Below are positions 10,283 to 21,840 of a stretch of DNA of 64,000 nt, piece after piece. Source of the DNA: Hordeum vulgare subsp. vulgare (lineage: Eukaryota; Streptophyta; Magnoliopsida; Poales; Poaceae); the NCBI RefSeq assembly GCF_904849725.1, contig NC_058520.1:533128083-533192082 (forward strand). The letters run 5' to 3'. The position numbers and the translations under genes are program-made. Below the pieces are notes generated by a model. It was given only the letters and a program-made list of their open reading frames with translations, had not been told where the DNA came from and did not search any database. Each line of letters opens with the position of its first letter. The stretch's first letter is position 1.

Positions 10283-11158
10283 TCACGTATCGTCGTCTTT
10301 GGTGCTCAAACCATAAGTAGCGTGATCACTCAAAATCTTAAGGTCTTCATCTTTCTTACTAGATGATTCACCACTATTTTTAGGAACAAAAATAGACTTG
10401 GTGGCCTTATTGTGGGCAAAATTTGGAGTATTCTGCACAGCGGCAAAAGCGGAACCCAAGTTGGTTATAACATCCTCTAGTTTGCCAATCCTAGCGGAAT
10501 CATGACCTAGTTTTTCGTTAACTGTGGGTTCCTTCTCCTTTAAATTTTTCAAAACCATTCCCATCTTGGATCCGTACTGAGTGATTTGATTGTGGATCTT
10601 TTTATCCAAATTCTCAATGAGTTAGATCGTAGCAACTTTATTTTCAATGACGTCCAGCCTACGCATCACATGTTCCAGAGTTCAGGTAGTTCCATTAACC
10701 ATGAGTGGGGGTGAGCCTACCAAATTTATTACAGCTCCGTAAGAATCAACGGTATGGCTACCTAAGAAATTTCCGCCTCTGATGGTGTCAAGAATATACC
10801 TATTCCAAGAAGAAATACCCACATAAAAACTGCAAAGCAGGACGGTAGTAGATTGCTTACGAGTAGATCTACTCCGAGCATTGTAAATCCTATAACAAGC
10901 GTCCTTTAAGTTTTCTTTCTCATTTTTCTTGAAATTGAGGACTTCTTTCGCGGGAGTATCATTCGAAGCGGTGGGTCTAGCCATGAGGACAGGTAGACTA
11001 TCCCACACAAGCGGAAAGGAAGCAAGCGAGAGAAAAGGGCGAACGAAAAAAGGCAAACGAAAAAAAGGCAAATATTTTTGTAAATTTTTGTTTTTCATAA
11101 GTGGGGGAGAGGAAAACGAGACGCAAAAAAGTAAATGCAAGAGATGATTTTGCGACAC
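10283..11158 (-). pseudogene. Gag fragment of G2 (broken)
   Basis: A minus-strand frame begins near 10983 (MARPTASNDTPAKEVLNF) and shows gag C-terminal features: ENLKDACYRIYNARSR followed by a short region with GNFLGSHTVDSYGAVINLVG. A stop near 10680 is followed by a second open piece (10609-10283) with an amphipathic stretch (ENLDKKIHNQITQYGSKMG) and a Lys/Ser-rich tail. In Athila relatives this second part forms the C-terminal coiled region of gag. The capsid core is largely absent, so this is a shortened, inactive gag. Neighbours are the primer site at 11187 and the G1 insertion at 10184. Confidence 0.65.
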
Positions 11159-11186
11159 TTACTTGGATGAGTTCTTGACTTGATCC

Positions 11187-11204
11187 TCCCCGGCAACGAC
11201 GCCA
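11187..11204 (-). other. Primer binding site of G2 (tRNA-Asp type)
   Basis: The minus strand reads TGGCGTCGTTGCCGGGGA, one base different from the tRNA-Asp(GUC) complement. It sits 10 bases after the LTR end at 11215. Confidence 0.85.
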
Positions 11205-11214
11205 GAAATCCTTC

Positions 11215-14200
11215 TGCAGCCTTTTGAGCTTGCATTGGTTTTTCCCTTGAAGAGGAAAGGGTGATGCAGCACAGGAGCAGTAAGTATTTCCCTCAGTTTG
11301 AGAACCAAGGTATCAACCCAGTAGGAGAATAGCGTCAAGTCCAGAGTACCTTCGCGAACACAAAAGAGCTTGCACCCAACGCTATAAAGGGGTTATCAAT
11401 CCCTTCAAGATTGATTGCAAAGTGAGATCTGAAGGCGGAAGTGCAACGAAGTAAAAGAATAAGGCTGAAAATAAGGTGTGAAGTAGACCCGGGGCCATAG
11501 TGTTCACTAGAGGCTTCTCTCAAAATAGAAAATATTACAGTGGTGAACAAATTACTGTCGAGCAATTGATAGAACCGCGCAAAGTCATGACGATATCTAA
11601 GGCAATGATCATACATATAGGCATCACGTCCGAGACAAGTAGACCGATACTTTCTGCATCTACTACTATTACTCCACACATCGACCGCTATCAAGCATGC
11701 ATCTAGTGTATTGAGTTCATGACAAATAGAGTAACGCCTTAAGCAAGATGACATGATGTAGAGGGATACTCAAACCAATGATGAAAACCCCATCTTTTTA
11801 CCCTTGATGGCAACAACATGATGCGTGCCTCGCTACCCCTTCTGTCACTGGGTGAGGTCACCGCACGGTATGAACCCAAAACCAAGCACTTCTCCCATTG
11901 CAAGAATCATAGATCAAGTTGGCCAAACAAAACCCACAACTCGAACAGAATTACAAGGATATGAAATCATGCATAAGAGAGATCAAAGGAAACTCAAATA
12001 AGATTCATAGATAATCTGATCATAAATTCACAATTCATCGGATCTCCACAAACACATCACAAAAGAAGATTACATCGGATAGATCTCCATGAAGATCATG
12101 GAGAACTTTGTATTGAAGATCCAAGAGAGAGAAGAAGCCCTCTAGCTACTAGCTATAGACCCAAAGGTCTATGGTGAACTACTCACGCATCATCGGAGAG
12201 GTCATGGTGTTGATGAAGAAGCCCTCCGTATCCGAATCCCCACTCCGGCAGGGAACCAGAACGTTCCCCAGATGGGATCTTGCGGAGACAGAAGCTTGCG
12301 GCGGGGGAAAAGTATTTTCGTGGATCTCTTTCACAGTTTGGGATATTTTCTGAATTTATAGGCGGAAGAGGTAGGGCAGACGTGCCACACGGGGCCCACA
12401 AGCCTGCTAGGCGCGGGCCCCCTGGCCGCGCCTAGGGGGCTTGTGGGGTCCTGATACGTCTCCAACGTATCTATAATTTTTGATGGTTTCATGCTATTAT
12501 CTTGTCAACTTTGGATGTTTTGCATGCATTTTATATATTTTCTCGGACTAACTTATTAACTCAGTGCCAAGTGCGAGTTCCTGTTTTTTCCATGTTTTTT
12601 ACCCCTTTTAGAGAAGATTTTGAAACGAGTCCAAACGGAAGAAAATCCCCGAAAAGATTTTTTCTGGAACGGAAGAATATTGGAGGACTTGGGAGCCAAG
12701 CCAGAAGAGCCCCAGGGGCCCCACAAGCCCCCACCCCGCGGCCAGGGGGGCACGCTATCCAGTCTTGTGGGACCCCTGGAGGTCCCCTGACCTAGATCTT
12801 GCACCTGTAAATTCGCAAATATTCCCAAAATAATCAAGAGACGATCGCAATTACTTTTCCGCCGCCGCAAGCTTCTGTCTCCGCAAGATCCCATCTAGGA
12901 CACGTCCCGGTGCCCTGCCGGAGGGGAGATTCTGACACGGAGGGCTTCTTCATCAACACCATGACCTCTCCAATGATGCGTGAGTAGTTCACCATAGACC
13001 TATGGGTCCATAGCTAGTAACAAGATGGCTTCTTCTCTCTCTTGGATCTTCAATACAAAGTTCTCCATGATCTTCATGGAGATCTATCCGATGTAATCTT
13101 CTTTTGCGGTGTGTTTGTCGAGATCCGATGAATTGTGGATTTATGATCAGATTATCTATGAATCTTATTTGAGTTTCTTCTGATCTCTCTTATGCATGAT
13201 TTCATATCCTTGTAATTCTCTTCGAGTTGTGGGTTTTGTTTGGCCAACTAGATCTATGATTCTTGCAATGGGAGAAGTGCTTGGTTTTGGGTTCATACCA
13301 TGCGGTGACCTACCCAGTGACAGAAGGGGTAGCGAGGCACGTATCATGTTGTTGCCATCAAGGGTAAAAAGATGGGGTTTTCATCATTGGTTTGAGATTA
13401 TCCCTCTACATCATGTCATCCTGCTTAAAGCGTTACTCCGTTTTTCATGAACTCAATACACTAGATGCATGCTGGATAGCGGTCGATGGGTGGAGTAATA
13501 GTAGTAGATGCAGAAAGTATCGGTCTACTTGTCTCGGACGTGATGCATATATGTTAGATCTTTGCCTTAGATATGGTCATGACTTTGCGCGGTTCTATCA
13601 ATTGCTCGACATTAATTTGTTCACCCATCGTGATATTTGCTATTATGAGAGAAGCCTCTAGTGAACACTCACCATATTTTCAGCCTTACACTTTTTACTT
13701 CGTTGCACTTTCCGCCTTTCAGATCTCACTTTGCAAACAATCTTGAAGGGATTGACAACCCCTTTGAAGCGTTGGGTGCAATCTTGTTTGTGTTAGCGCA
13801 GGTACTTTGGACTTGACGAGGCCCTCCTTCTGGATCGATACCTTGGTTCTCAAACTGAGGGAAATACTTACTGCCCCTGTGCTGCATCACCCTTTCCTCT
13901 TCAAGGGAAAAACCGACACAAACCAGAGAAGTAACAAGAAGAATTCCACGCGCCAGGGAAGGACTTTTGTTGCCGCAGCAGGTCCCCTGCTGGCCCCTGC
14001 CTTGGTTCTCAAGTCTGACGCATATCTTCTGTTCCAGAAAAAATCTTTTCGTAAGTTTTATTCCGTTTGGACACCGTTTAAAATCCTCCTCTGAAAAGGG
14101 TCAAAAACACGGAAAAACAGGAACTGGGACTTGGCACTGAGTTAATAAGTTAGTCCCAAACAAGATATAAAAGGCATACAAAACATCCAAAGTTTGACAA

Positions 14201-14250
14201 GATAATAGCATGGAACCATCAAAAGTTATAGATACGTTGGAGACGTATCA
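11215..14250 (-). repeat. 5' LTR of G2, split by solo LTR S2
   Basis: On the minus strand it begins TGATACGTCTCCAACG at 14250, is interrupted between 13981 and 12450 by S2, and ends ...AAAGGCTGCA at 11215. Without S2 it is about 1.5 kb. It has the hairpin (outer CCCACAAGC 12395-12403 with GCTTGTGGG 12438-12446; inner CTAGGCGCG 12407-12415 with CGCGCCTAG 12426-12434) followed by a TATA box (CCTATAAATTC, 12352-12362). Confidence 0.85.
12451..13980 (+). mobile_element. S2: solo LTR inserted in the G2 LTR, opposite strand
   Basis: It starts TGATACGTCTCCAACG and ends GTTGCCGCAGCA, 1530 bp, flanked by perfect 5-bp duplications GGTCC (12446-12450 and 13981-13985). No internal domain remains, so it arose by LTR-LTR recombination. 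It belongs to the same broad LTR type as the LTR it interrupts, in reverse orientation, so the locus now holds a large inverted repeat. The hairpin outer arms are present (about 12712-12727 and 12764-12779) but the inner stem is eroded. Confidence 0.92.
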
Positions 14251-15060
14251 CTTATCTGCCCCTTTGTCGTCTGCCACTTGTCCCCTTTGCTGTATGCCAG
14301 CTAATGGCAAAGACCAGCTGGCTTCCACTTGTGCTCCCCTTTGTTGTTTGCCACTTGTCCCCTTTGTCGTCCGCCGGCTGATGGCAAAGGCCAGATGGCT
14401 GATGGCAACGGCCAGCCGGCTACCGCTTGTCCGCCCCTTTGCCGTCTGCCGGCTGATGGCAAAGACCAGCTGGCTGTCGCTTGTTCGCCCCTTTGTCGTC
14501 CATCACTTGTCCCCTTTGTCGTCCGTCGGCTGATGGAAAAGACCATCCAGCTGATGGGAAAGACCTTTGCCGTTTGTCGGCTGATGGCAAAGTTGCCATA
14601 TGGTCCAGCCGGTTGCCCAGGTTGCGCAGGTGGGTGACACATGCACCTTTGCCATGAGCCGGCGGACGGCAAAACACCAAAATTGCCACTAGTTTGTTTT
14701 ATTTTATATATTTCCCTGCATTTAAAAAATACATATATGATATATATAATTTCTAACACCCACATAAAGTTTCCAAATACACACATCATATATATACAGC
14801 ATATAGGCCATTCATCGAACATCATATAAGAGCAAAACAACAAATAGGATAGCTTCCAATACATACACAGTTTCAATCATCATACATACACATACTTATC
14901 TTATATCCATACATACACATAGTTTCACATTGTTTATCTTATAAAAACAGAAAGTAAACAGTAGCATTCCATCAGTGTTGGCTTCCATGAATGTCATATT
15001 CCACGAAGTGACTCAAATCTGCAAAATGAAAATAAGAAAGTTAGAAGAAGAAGAAGAAGA
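14251..15060. mobile_element. CACTA DNA transposon end fragment
   Basis: From 14265 to 14660 there is an array of quasi-palindromic units of the form CTTTGCCGTCTGCCGG...TGATGGCAAAG (for example 14362-14389, 14437-14464, 14565-14592), in the style of CACTA subterminal repeats. It is followed by AT-rich sequence to about 15060. The terminal CACTA bases are missing because G2 abuts at 14250, and no transposase is seen. The right boundary with K1 is approximate. Confidence 0.65.
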
Positions 15061-15085
15061 AAACTAGAAGAAGAACAAAACTAGA

Positions 15086-17179
15086 ATGGCGTCTAGTGAG
15101 GGAAATTACCACCGTATAGGCCCATATTTTGATGCACAATCTTTGCTAGTGGAAAGCATAAGATGAAAATGCATATTATTGGTAATAAACCCGACGTTTG
15201 GGCTATTGTTCGTGTTGGATTGCAAGGTGTTTTCTTTGATGATGGAAAGGAACCGGATCACGAAGCAACTGCGGAAGAACTGAAGATGTTGCAATACAAT
15301 GCTCAAGCATGCGACATTCTATTCAACTCCCTATGCCCCGAAAAATTCAACAAAGCCAGTCATCTTGAGAATGCCAAGGGCATTTGGGACACTTTGATTA
15401 ATATGCACAATGGTACCGAATCTATCAGGGAATCTGAGTTGGATGTGCTACAAAGTCAGGTTGACAAGTTCAAGATGAAGGATGGTGAAGGAGTTTCTCA
15501 GATGTACTCTAGGCTAGCTCTCATCACAAATGAGATTGTCGGCTTAGGACGCTAAGGGATGATCGACAAAGTCATCATCAAGAAGATACTTAGAGCCTTG
15601 AATGGGACGTATGACACCATGTGCACATTGATCCAAATGATGCCAAACTACAAGGATCTCAAGCCAACGGAAGTCATTGGAAGGATTGTCGCTCATGAAA
15701 TTTCAATCAAGGACAAAGAAGAGTTCCACGACAAGTCAAGCAGTGCTTAGAAAGCTTCAAGTGATGCTTCTGCTACTTCAAATGATAACCTTGTCACCAA
15801 TGAAGAGATGAGCCTCATGGTCAGAAAATTCAACAAGCTCTACAGGACTAGAGGCAAAGAGAGAAGCTCTAGCTCAAGATATGAAGAGAAGCTTTCATCT
15901 AGTCGTGAAAGAAACTGCTACAATTGTGGAAAGCCCGGTTGCTACTCCAATGAGTGCTTGTATCAGCACAAATGAAGAGAAGAGTCACCTAGAAGACGAA
16001 GCTCAAGGGAAGAGAAACCTCGAAGAGAGAGAAGGTGTAGACAAGATCGTTATGAACGAAGACCCTCCTGGAGAAGTAAGGAATCGGACAAGAAGGACAA
16101 GTACACCAAGATCTACTCAAGAAGAAGGTATCAAGCTCATGTTGGTGAATGGGTATCCGGCTTCAAGCCCGACAACCAATCCAAGAGAAGCTACCACTCC
16201 AACTCCTACTATAGTCAAGACGAAGGTGTTGCTGGTCTTGCACTCCTATCCTCCAACTCCTATAACATATTTGATTCACCAAACGAATGGATTGGAAGCT
16301 GCTTCAAGTCTAAAGGCCCCAAGGTATGACACCCCGAGTACTTTGACTTTAATAGTGATGAGGATGACTTGCTAGGAGAAGATGACTTGCTCTTTGATAA
16401 AACTAATGATAAAAATGAAAATGAACTTGATGATAATCATGCTAGTCAAGATAAGTCGTATGATGATGATAAGAATGAGATTGAACGGATAACTAAAGAA
16501 TTAAACACTGTTAAGTTAGCTCATGAATCTACTTTAGAAGATCATAGAGAGCTTTTAAGAACTCATGAGAAGCTACGCTTTGAGAAGCTAAATTTAGAGC
16601 AAGAGCATGAGTTTCTAAAAGCAATCAATGATGATCTTCGAAACAAGAGTTCTTCTTATCTAGCCAAACGATTACTATTGTCTACTTTTGTTCTACAAGT
16701 TAAACCTAAGCACATGGGTAACAAAGGCAAGAAAGTTTCTTCATCTAGTAACAATAATACTAAAGTTAAATCAAATGATGTTGTTGCTAGTAGCTCTCTT
16801 GATTTCACTAATGATTCTCTTAGCCAAGTTACAGCTAAGCAAGAAAACGATTTATTGAAATGAATTCTAGAGAGAGGTGTCTTCAAGAGTCTTGCCAGAA
16901 GTAAGCAATTCGAGGATATTGTACGCAAACAAGGAGGACACTGGAAGAAGCAAGGTGTTGGCTACTTCAATGCCAACGGAGTTGAATGGGAAGAAGGTCA
17001 ATACCCCATCCCGAAGTTTGTTCCCCAAAAGGCTAAGTATGATCCTACTCTCCACAAAGGAAGAAGCTCTCAAGACAACCTTCTACCACATGACCACAAG
17101 GGCAAGGACAAGCTTCAAGAGGAGATTGACTCATTTGAGGAAGAACTCCAAGCCATGGTCAAGTGGATTCCCAAGGCCA
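15086..17179 (+). pseudogene. Gag of K1 (copia, SIRE/Maximus type)
   Basis: The probable ATG at 15086 (MASSEGNYHR) is followed by a frameshift before 15163. From there one frame runs through with several stops (15553, 15748, 15973, 16327, 16861). The capsid part shows KPDVWAIV and a UBN2-like stretch (LENAKGIWDTLINMHNGTE, DGEGVSQMYSRLALITNEI). A zinc knuckle at 15916-15957 reads CYNCGKPGCYSNEC: the usual His is replaced by Cys. Then come an Arg/Ser-rich segment, an acidic run (DEDDLLGEDDLLFD) and a long coiled coil (near 16480-16640). The gag C-terminus is split at 17180 by S3. The product would coat element RNA. Confidence 0.82.
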
Positions 17180-18220
17180 TGATAACCCACAAGTATAAGT
17201 GATTGTTTGTAGCCTTTTTCGATAAGTAAGAGTGTCGAACCCAATGAGGAGGTAAAGGTAGAATTAATATTCTCTCAAGTTCTATCGACCATCAATACAA
17301 CTCTACGCACGCTAATGCTTACCTTATCTAGAACATGTATGAAACTACTTTGCGGGAAAGAAACTAGAAGTACTTAGTAGGTGTGATAGATAGTTTTGCA
17401 AGGTAATAAAGAGCAAGTAAATAAAAGTTAGTTGTTGTTTTGCAAGAAAATAACAAGCATGGAAATAAATGTTGGGGACTCTTTAGTAGAAAGCTTTTTG
17501 TGTAACGCAAGAAAAAGATTATCCATAGGCAATTGAATATAACATGATAGATACTTATCATATGCAATGAGGGAAAGGCATACTCTAACACACTTTCCAC
17601 ACTTGGATCATATGCACTTATGATTGCACCACTAGCAAGCATCCTCAATTACTAGAAATCATTAAGGTAAACCCAACCATATAATTAAACATCAAGTCCT
17701 CTTTACTCCCATGTGTGCACAACTCCTTTACTCGGGTGTAAGATTTTGTCACTCTAGCCACCCACAATAAGAGAATCATGAACATATTGCAAACCCTCCA
17801 GTTGAATCTTCCACGCGTGTGCCTCACGGAAAGCACCTTAAGACAGCACCATAGAAACACAATTCATATCAATAACATCATATCACAATTAACCCGTAGG
17901 ACAAAAAATCTACTCAAACATCATAGGATAGCCACACATCATTGGGTAATAATATATAGCATTCAGCACCATTTTCAAGTAGAGATTACAGAGGAGAAGA
18001 GAGTTTTTACACCGCTACATAGAGGAGGAGAGATTTGGTGGGGACGGCGGCAAAGTTGTTGGTGTAGATAGCTGTCATGATGGTTGCTCCGGCAGCGCTC
18101 CGACGCCACCGGGAGAGAGGGGAGAGAGAGCCCCCTCCTTATTCTTATTCCTTGGCCTCCTCCCTAGGTGGGAGGAGGGTTTCTCCATGGCATCCGGAGG
18201 GCAGCAGCCCCTCCGGGATT

Positions 18221-18261
<41 letters not shown>

Positions 18262-18714
18262 TTTCTCTCTTGTTATCGCAACTTGTATTGTGCCACTTCA
18301 CCGTTTCATAAATACCCGGAAATCTGTAACTCCGACCGGGCTGAAATTTTGAGGGCATTTTTATCGTGAGAATATATTCCTTTCGGCACAAGGAGAGCAT
18401 CAACTAACTTAAGGGGTGGCTCACGACTTGTTGGCTTGTGCCTCCCTCGGGCATCGTGTTGTGTTGATTCCAACTCCCAAAATTCACATATATTCCAGAA
18501 AAATCTCCGTAAATTTTTATCTCGTTTGGAGTCTGTTTGATATGGATTTTCTGCGAAAAGAACACACAAAAGCAGGAACTAGGACTGGGCACTGTGTCAA
18601 TAGGTCAATGCTCAAAAATATATAAATTTGTAAATAATTACTCAAAAATATCCTAAAATGATAATATAATAAAATGGAACAATCAAAAATTATAGATACG
18701 TTGGAGACGTATCA
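17180..18714 (-). mobile_element. S3: solo LTR in the gag of K1
   Basis: On the minus strand it starts TGATACGTCTCCAACG at 18714 and ends CTTATACTTGTGGGTTATCA at 17180, 1535 bp. Perfect 5-bp duplications GGCCA flank it (17175-17179 and 18715-18719). No internal region remains. Its 3' end resembles that of the G1 LTR. It lacks a good copy of the two-tier hairpin seen in the other LTRs. Confidence 0.93.
18224..18258. repeat. (CT)n microsatellite in S3
   Basis: There are 35 bases of uninterrupted TC/CT dinucleotides inside the solo LTR, on the plus strand. Confidence 0.95.
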
Positions 18715-18719
18715 GGCCA

Positions 18720-19038
18720 CTACTAGCTCTACTTCATCTAGTGCTACCACAACTCCAAGGATCCCCATCAAGTTGATGTGGGTCCCCAAGAAGAAGAACT
18801 AGAGAAGTTCTTGAGGGGTGACTCCGCAAATGAAATTCACTCCTATTCATTTGCCAAGAACTATATGCATAAACTCCAAGTATATGCATTAGTTCAAGGA
18901 GTCACACATTCCCTCAAAGGTAAGCAAGGGACAAGGCAACTAATGTATCATTGGACATCATCTCATGTGTACTTCACTCCATGTCCATATGTATCTTTGT
19001 ATTTGTTCCTTGTGTTTGGGACTAAGCCATGTGGGTGA
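18720..19038 (+). pseudogene. Gag end of K1 after S3
   Basis: Directly after the target duplication the K1 frame resumes with a Ser/Thr-rich linker and the motif IPIKLMWVPKKKN, typical of the gag C-terminal end in this copia group. It is followed by stops and a degenerate open stretch (18778-19038) without a recognised domain. No protease motif follows, so the K1 polymerase block appears deleted from here on. Confidence 0.6.
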
Positions 19039-20169
19039 TAAGAGTAAGAAACAACAAGGATTGCTCCCAACTCAAGACGATCTTCGTCAACAATGGGCAT
19101 CCACCAATACTACACCTACATGAAGTCTTCTACGACAATACCCAAGGTTAGTTTATCCCTCTTAGGGGGGGGGTGTCACATCAAGGGGGACCTTTACTCT
19201 AAGACTTGATTATAAGCATATCTTAAGGTGTGAACACATTGAAAGCTTTATGTAAAAGCGACAATCTCACTTGTGCTTAAACGATGAGTATGACCTATGA
19301 TCAAGTATTTTTTTTCTTGGCTCCTAAGTCAATATACCCATATATAGATGACTTTGTCATTGCCAAAGTGCTTTGTAGATACTAGGGTGGTTGTGCATGT
19401 TTTTCATGTTTTATTTGACATCTTATTGTGTGAGCATATTGTTATGCATATTTTTGCTCATTCATGGACATTCAATTGTTGTTATTTGGCTTCTCATTTT
19501 TTGGCCAATTGGAATACAAGAATGCTTAAGTACCCCTCTTTAGCTATCTATGTTTTCTCGTCTCATATTCTATTCATGTTACATCACAAAATTTGAGCAA
19601 GCACTTTAGGGACACTCTATCTGAGGAGCACTCGGAGATCCGTCTTGGCAAGAGGTGACTTCCAAAACCTCCCATGTTTCACCCGGTGTGACCAAATCAA
19701 AATCTAGATCCCACCGAAACACTAGGGTTGATCTGGTTTTATGATCTCGGTATCATCGACAGCTAAATCTTGACCTCAACGATTTTCACTGTAACCAAAC
19801 AGTTATGGAACTCGATGTCACCGACAGTGGGGGCTATATATATCAAGTGGACCCGACTTTTGAAATTCAACCATCAAACTTCACACCCGCAAACACCTTG
19901 CCATCGTGCTCTCATCTCCACGACATCGCCGTTCATCTCTCGTGGGCCCTCGCCATAGGAATCCTCATCATCGTCGGCAACCTCTGTCGCCGACACCGCC
20001 ATAGGAGATCTTCACTGAAAGTAGGGTAAAGATCTTTCCCTCTTTGCGCTCCCCAATCTGATTCTTGCGCAAATAGGTTAAGTCCATCTACAATCCACGT
20101 TTGCTCAAATTTTGTCCCTAAAGTGCTTGCTCAAATTTTGTGATGTAACATAAATGAATAGAATATTCA
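19039..20169 (+). other. K1 non-coding spacer with a 49/53-base inverted repeat
   Basis: No coding region is recognised. The segment has the CCGA/TCGG-rich phrases (for example CTCGGTATCATCGACAG) that I associate with the spacer before the env-like ORF of Maximus-type elements. A GTTACATCACAAAATTTGAG arm at 19565-19613 is repeated inverted at 20114-20166 with all shared bases identical and one 4-base indel. The second arm ends 3 bases before G3. Confidence 0.55.
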
Positions 20170-21020
20170 TGTAATGCCCGAGAGTGTAACTTGCCATATT
20201 TGGAACCTTCATGTATGTGGGTCCATCATGTCATTGCCATGTGAGATATATGCATGTGTTATTTCATGTGATGTTACTTTGTCTCCCCTTTGCATTCATG
20301 CATCCATATCATCCATGCCTTATTTGTGTTGTTGTTGTTGTGGTTCCATCGATGTGGTTGTGTTGTTGATGTGTATGTGATGTGATGTTATGTGCTAGGT
20401 GATGATGAAGTGGGGTATTTGAAAGTGGGGTGCTTCTATGTTAGTTCTGAAATAGGATTCAAAACCCTCCTTCTCTACTTTTTCTCAAGCTCAAGTTTTA
20501 CATGCTCCAACCCTGGTTCAAAAATGTTTATGTTTTAGAGTGGATTGTGGTGGATGTGATGCTAGGTTTTAAGTGTTTTGAATCTATGTTTGAGAGGGGT
20601 AAATATTCACAAAACAGTTTATTTAATTCTGTTTTGTAAATATTTAAGTGCTCCAAAAATTCCCTTTTCATTTTATTTAAATAGGTCATAATTCCGTTAT
20701 GACCAGGGGCATTTTTGTTTTATTTTCGGTCAACAGTTTTGCTTGTGTGTATTGTTGTGTCTTTGCTTTATTTTAAATAGGAATTCCAGGTTTTCCCTAT
20801 TCTGCTATGTGGCGCCAATGACTGGGCTTTCTCTCTGTCGCCGGCCCATCTGGCTTTTCCTTCGCAGCCAGCCCAGAGAGCGATCGTCTCCTTCCTCCTT
20901 TCCAGCGAGGCGTCTGGGCCCGCGCGTCAGCCTCCCAGTTCCCGTTCCCCTTTCCACCGTAGCAGCTCGCTCGACGCACATGGGCGCCGGTCGCGCGTCC
21001 CTCTCCTCCTCCTCCTCCTC

Positions 21021-21028
21021 CTATAAAG
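21021..21028 (+). promoter_or_regulatory. TATA box of the G3 LTR
   Basis: CTATAAAG follows a run of TCC repeats and is followed 20-30 bases later by the GC-rich segment starting TCTGGGCCTCTAGGG, a normal spacing for a plant transcription start. The same box is at 41064-41071 in the 3' LTR. Confidence 0.7.
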
Positions 21029-21694
21029 CCCCCTCGGCGTCTGGGCCTCTAGGGTTCCTCCCTAGCCGCCGCCAGTTCTTTCCCCATCGTCCTCCCCCTC
21101 GCCAATCGATCCAGGGGCGGCCCGAGCTCCTCCTCCGCCATGGCCGACCCCTGTTGAAGGTCCTCGCCATCGATGTTGCTTGTCTTCTTCCTCTTTGATT
21201 GGTCCAGAAGCATGCGTAGTACCAGGAGGCTCCGTTCCCGTAGCTAGGACGTGCAGATCAAGTCTGCTTCCACGATGTCGACACTGTCCCCTTCTTCCTC
21301 CTCTGCTCCGACGCTTCTTCCGCAGGATTTTCCTCCTCGACGTCCTCTTCTTCTTCTCTGTCGAGCGCCACCTCTTCGCGTAGTGGGTGAGCATCTGATC
21401 CCCCCTTCATTTTCCCTGTCAGTAGGTTCGAGCGTAGCGCGTAGCATCGCCGCCGTGCGTCTCTCTGTCGCCGTTGCCGCCGCGTGCTCATGGAGCAGCA
21501 GGTGTAGAGCATCTCGCACTGTGTTCAGTAGTGAAATGGAGCCGTGGGAGGTCATTCTCCCATCCAGCAACGGGTTGTTGGCCAATTCATAGCATAGCGC
21601 CGGCGGTGAACCTCCCCTGTTCCGGCCACCGTCGGGCAAAAGTAGATCACACGGGGTTGATCAAAAGAGCAGAGCCCCCTCTCTGTTAACATTC

Positions 21695-21771
21695 GGACGC
21701 GTAGCAGAGTGGTAGGTGTTCTTTAGTGCAGCTGGAGGTCGTGGGTTCGAACCCCGCAGCGCCCCCTTTTT
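21695..21771 (+). ncRNA. tRNA-like segment with A box, B box and T5 terminator in the G3 LTR
   Basis: TAGCAGAGTGG (21702-21712) fits a tRNA A box, and GGTTCGAACCC (21744-21754) is a perfect B box. The T arm can pair over five bases (GTGGG with CCCGC, one G-T pair). The first seven bases (GGACGCG) pair at five of seven positions with AGCGCCC, and TTTTT follows at 21767. The anticodon arm does not fold well and no anticodon can be assigned. It is probably a tRNA-derived relic that may still bind Pol III factors. A second copy is in the 3' LTR. Confidence 0.5.
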
Positions 21772-21840
21772 GCTGATTTTGTTGCGGGCACAGTAGCAGC
21801 AGAGAGAGGCTTACCCTGTTCTTTTGTCTCTGTTCTGTTG

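Larger units (their letters stand above)
10185..14250 (-). mobile_element. G2: 5' part of a second Athila-like element, interrupted by G1 and S2
   Basis: On the minus strand the element runs from the 5' LTR (14250) through the primer site and gag to 10185, where G1 is inserted. The remainder must lie left of the window. Just after gag, the motif on the minus strand around CGCTTGTTGGGAGGCAACCC (near 10230) is one I associate with the region after pol in this group. Gag therefore seems joined straight to post-pol sequence, with no protease or polymerase between, which would make G2 a pol-less derivative. Confidence 0.75.

Noticed and set aside
14210..14876. Open frames in the CACTA fragment on both strands
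   Set aside because: They reflect the quasi-palindromic subterminal repeats; no transposase motif is present.
18187..18403. Gene in the CT-repeat region of S3
   Set aside because: Frames there encode repeated Leu-Ser or Glu-Arg from the microsatellite.
20743..21689. Open frames in the GC-rich part of the G3 LTR, including a Ser/Pro-rich one from 20743
   Set aside because: They overlap the TATA box and leader of the LTR on both strands, with no recognisable motif. The 3' LTR copies differ in frame and length.
21695..21766. A functional tRNA gene
   Set aside because: Acceptor pairing is imperfect and the anticodon arm does not fold, so only a tRNA-like relic or Pol III promoter is supported.
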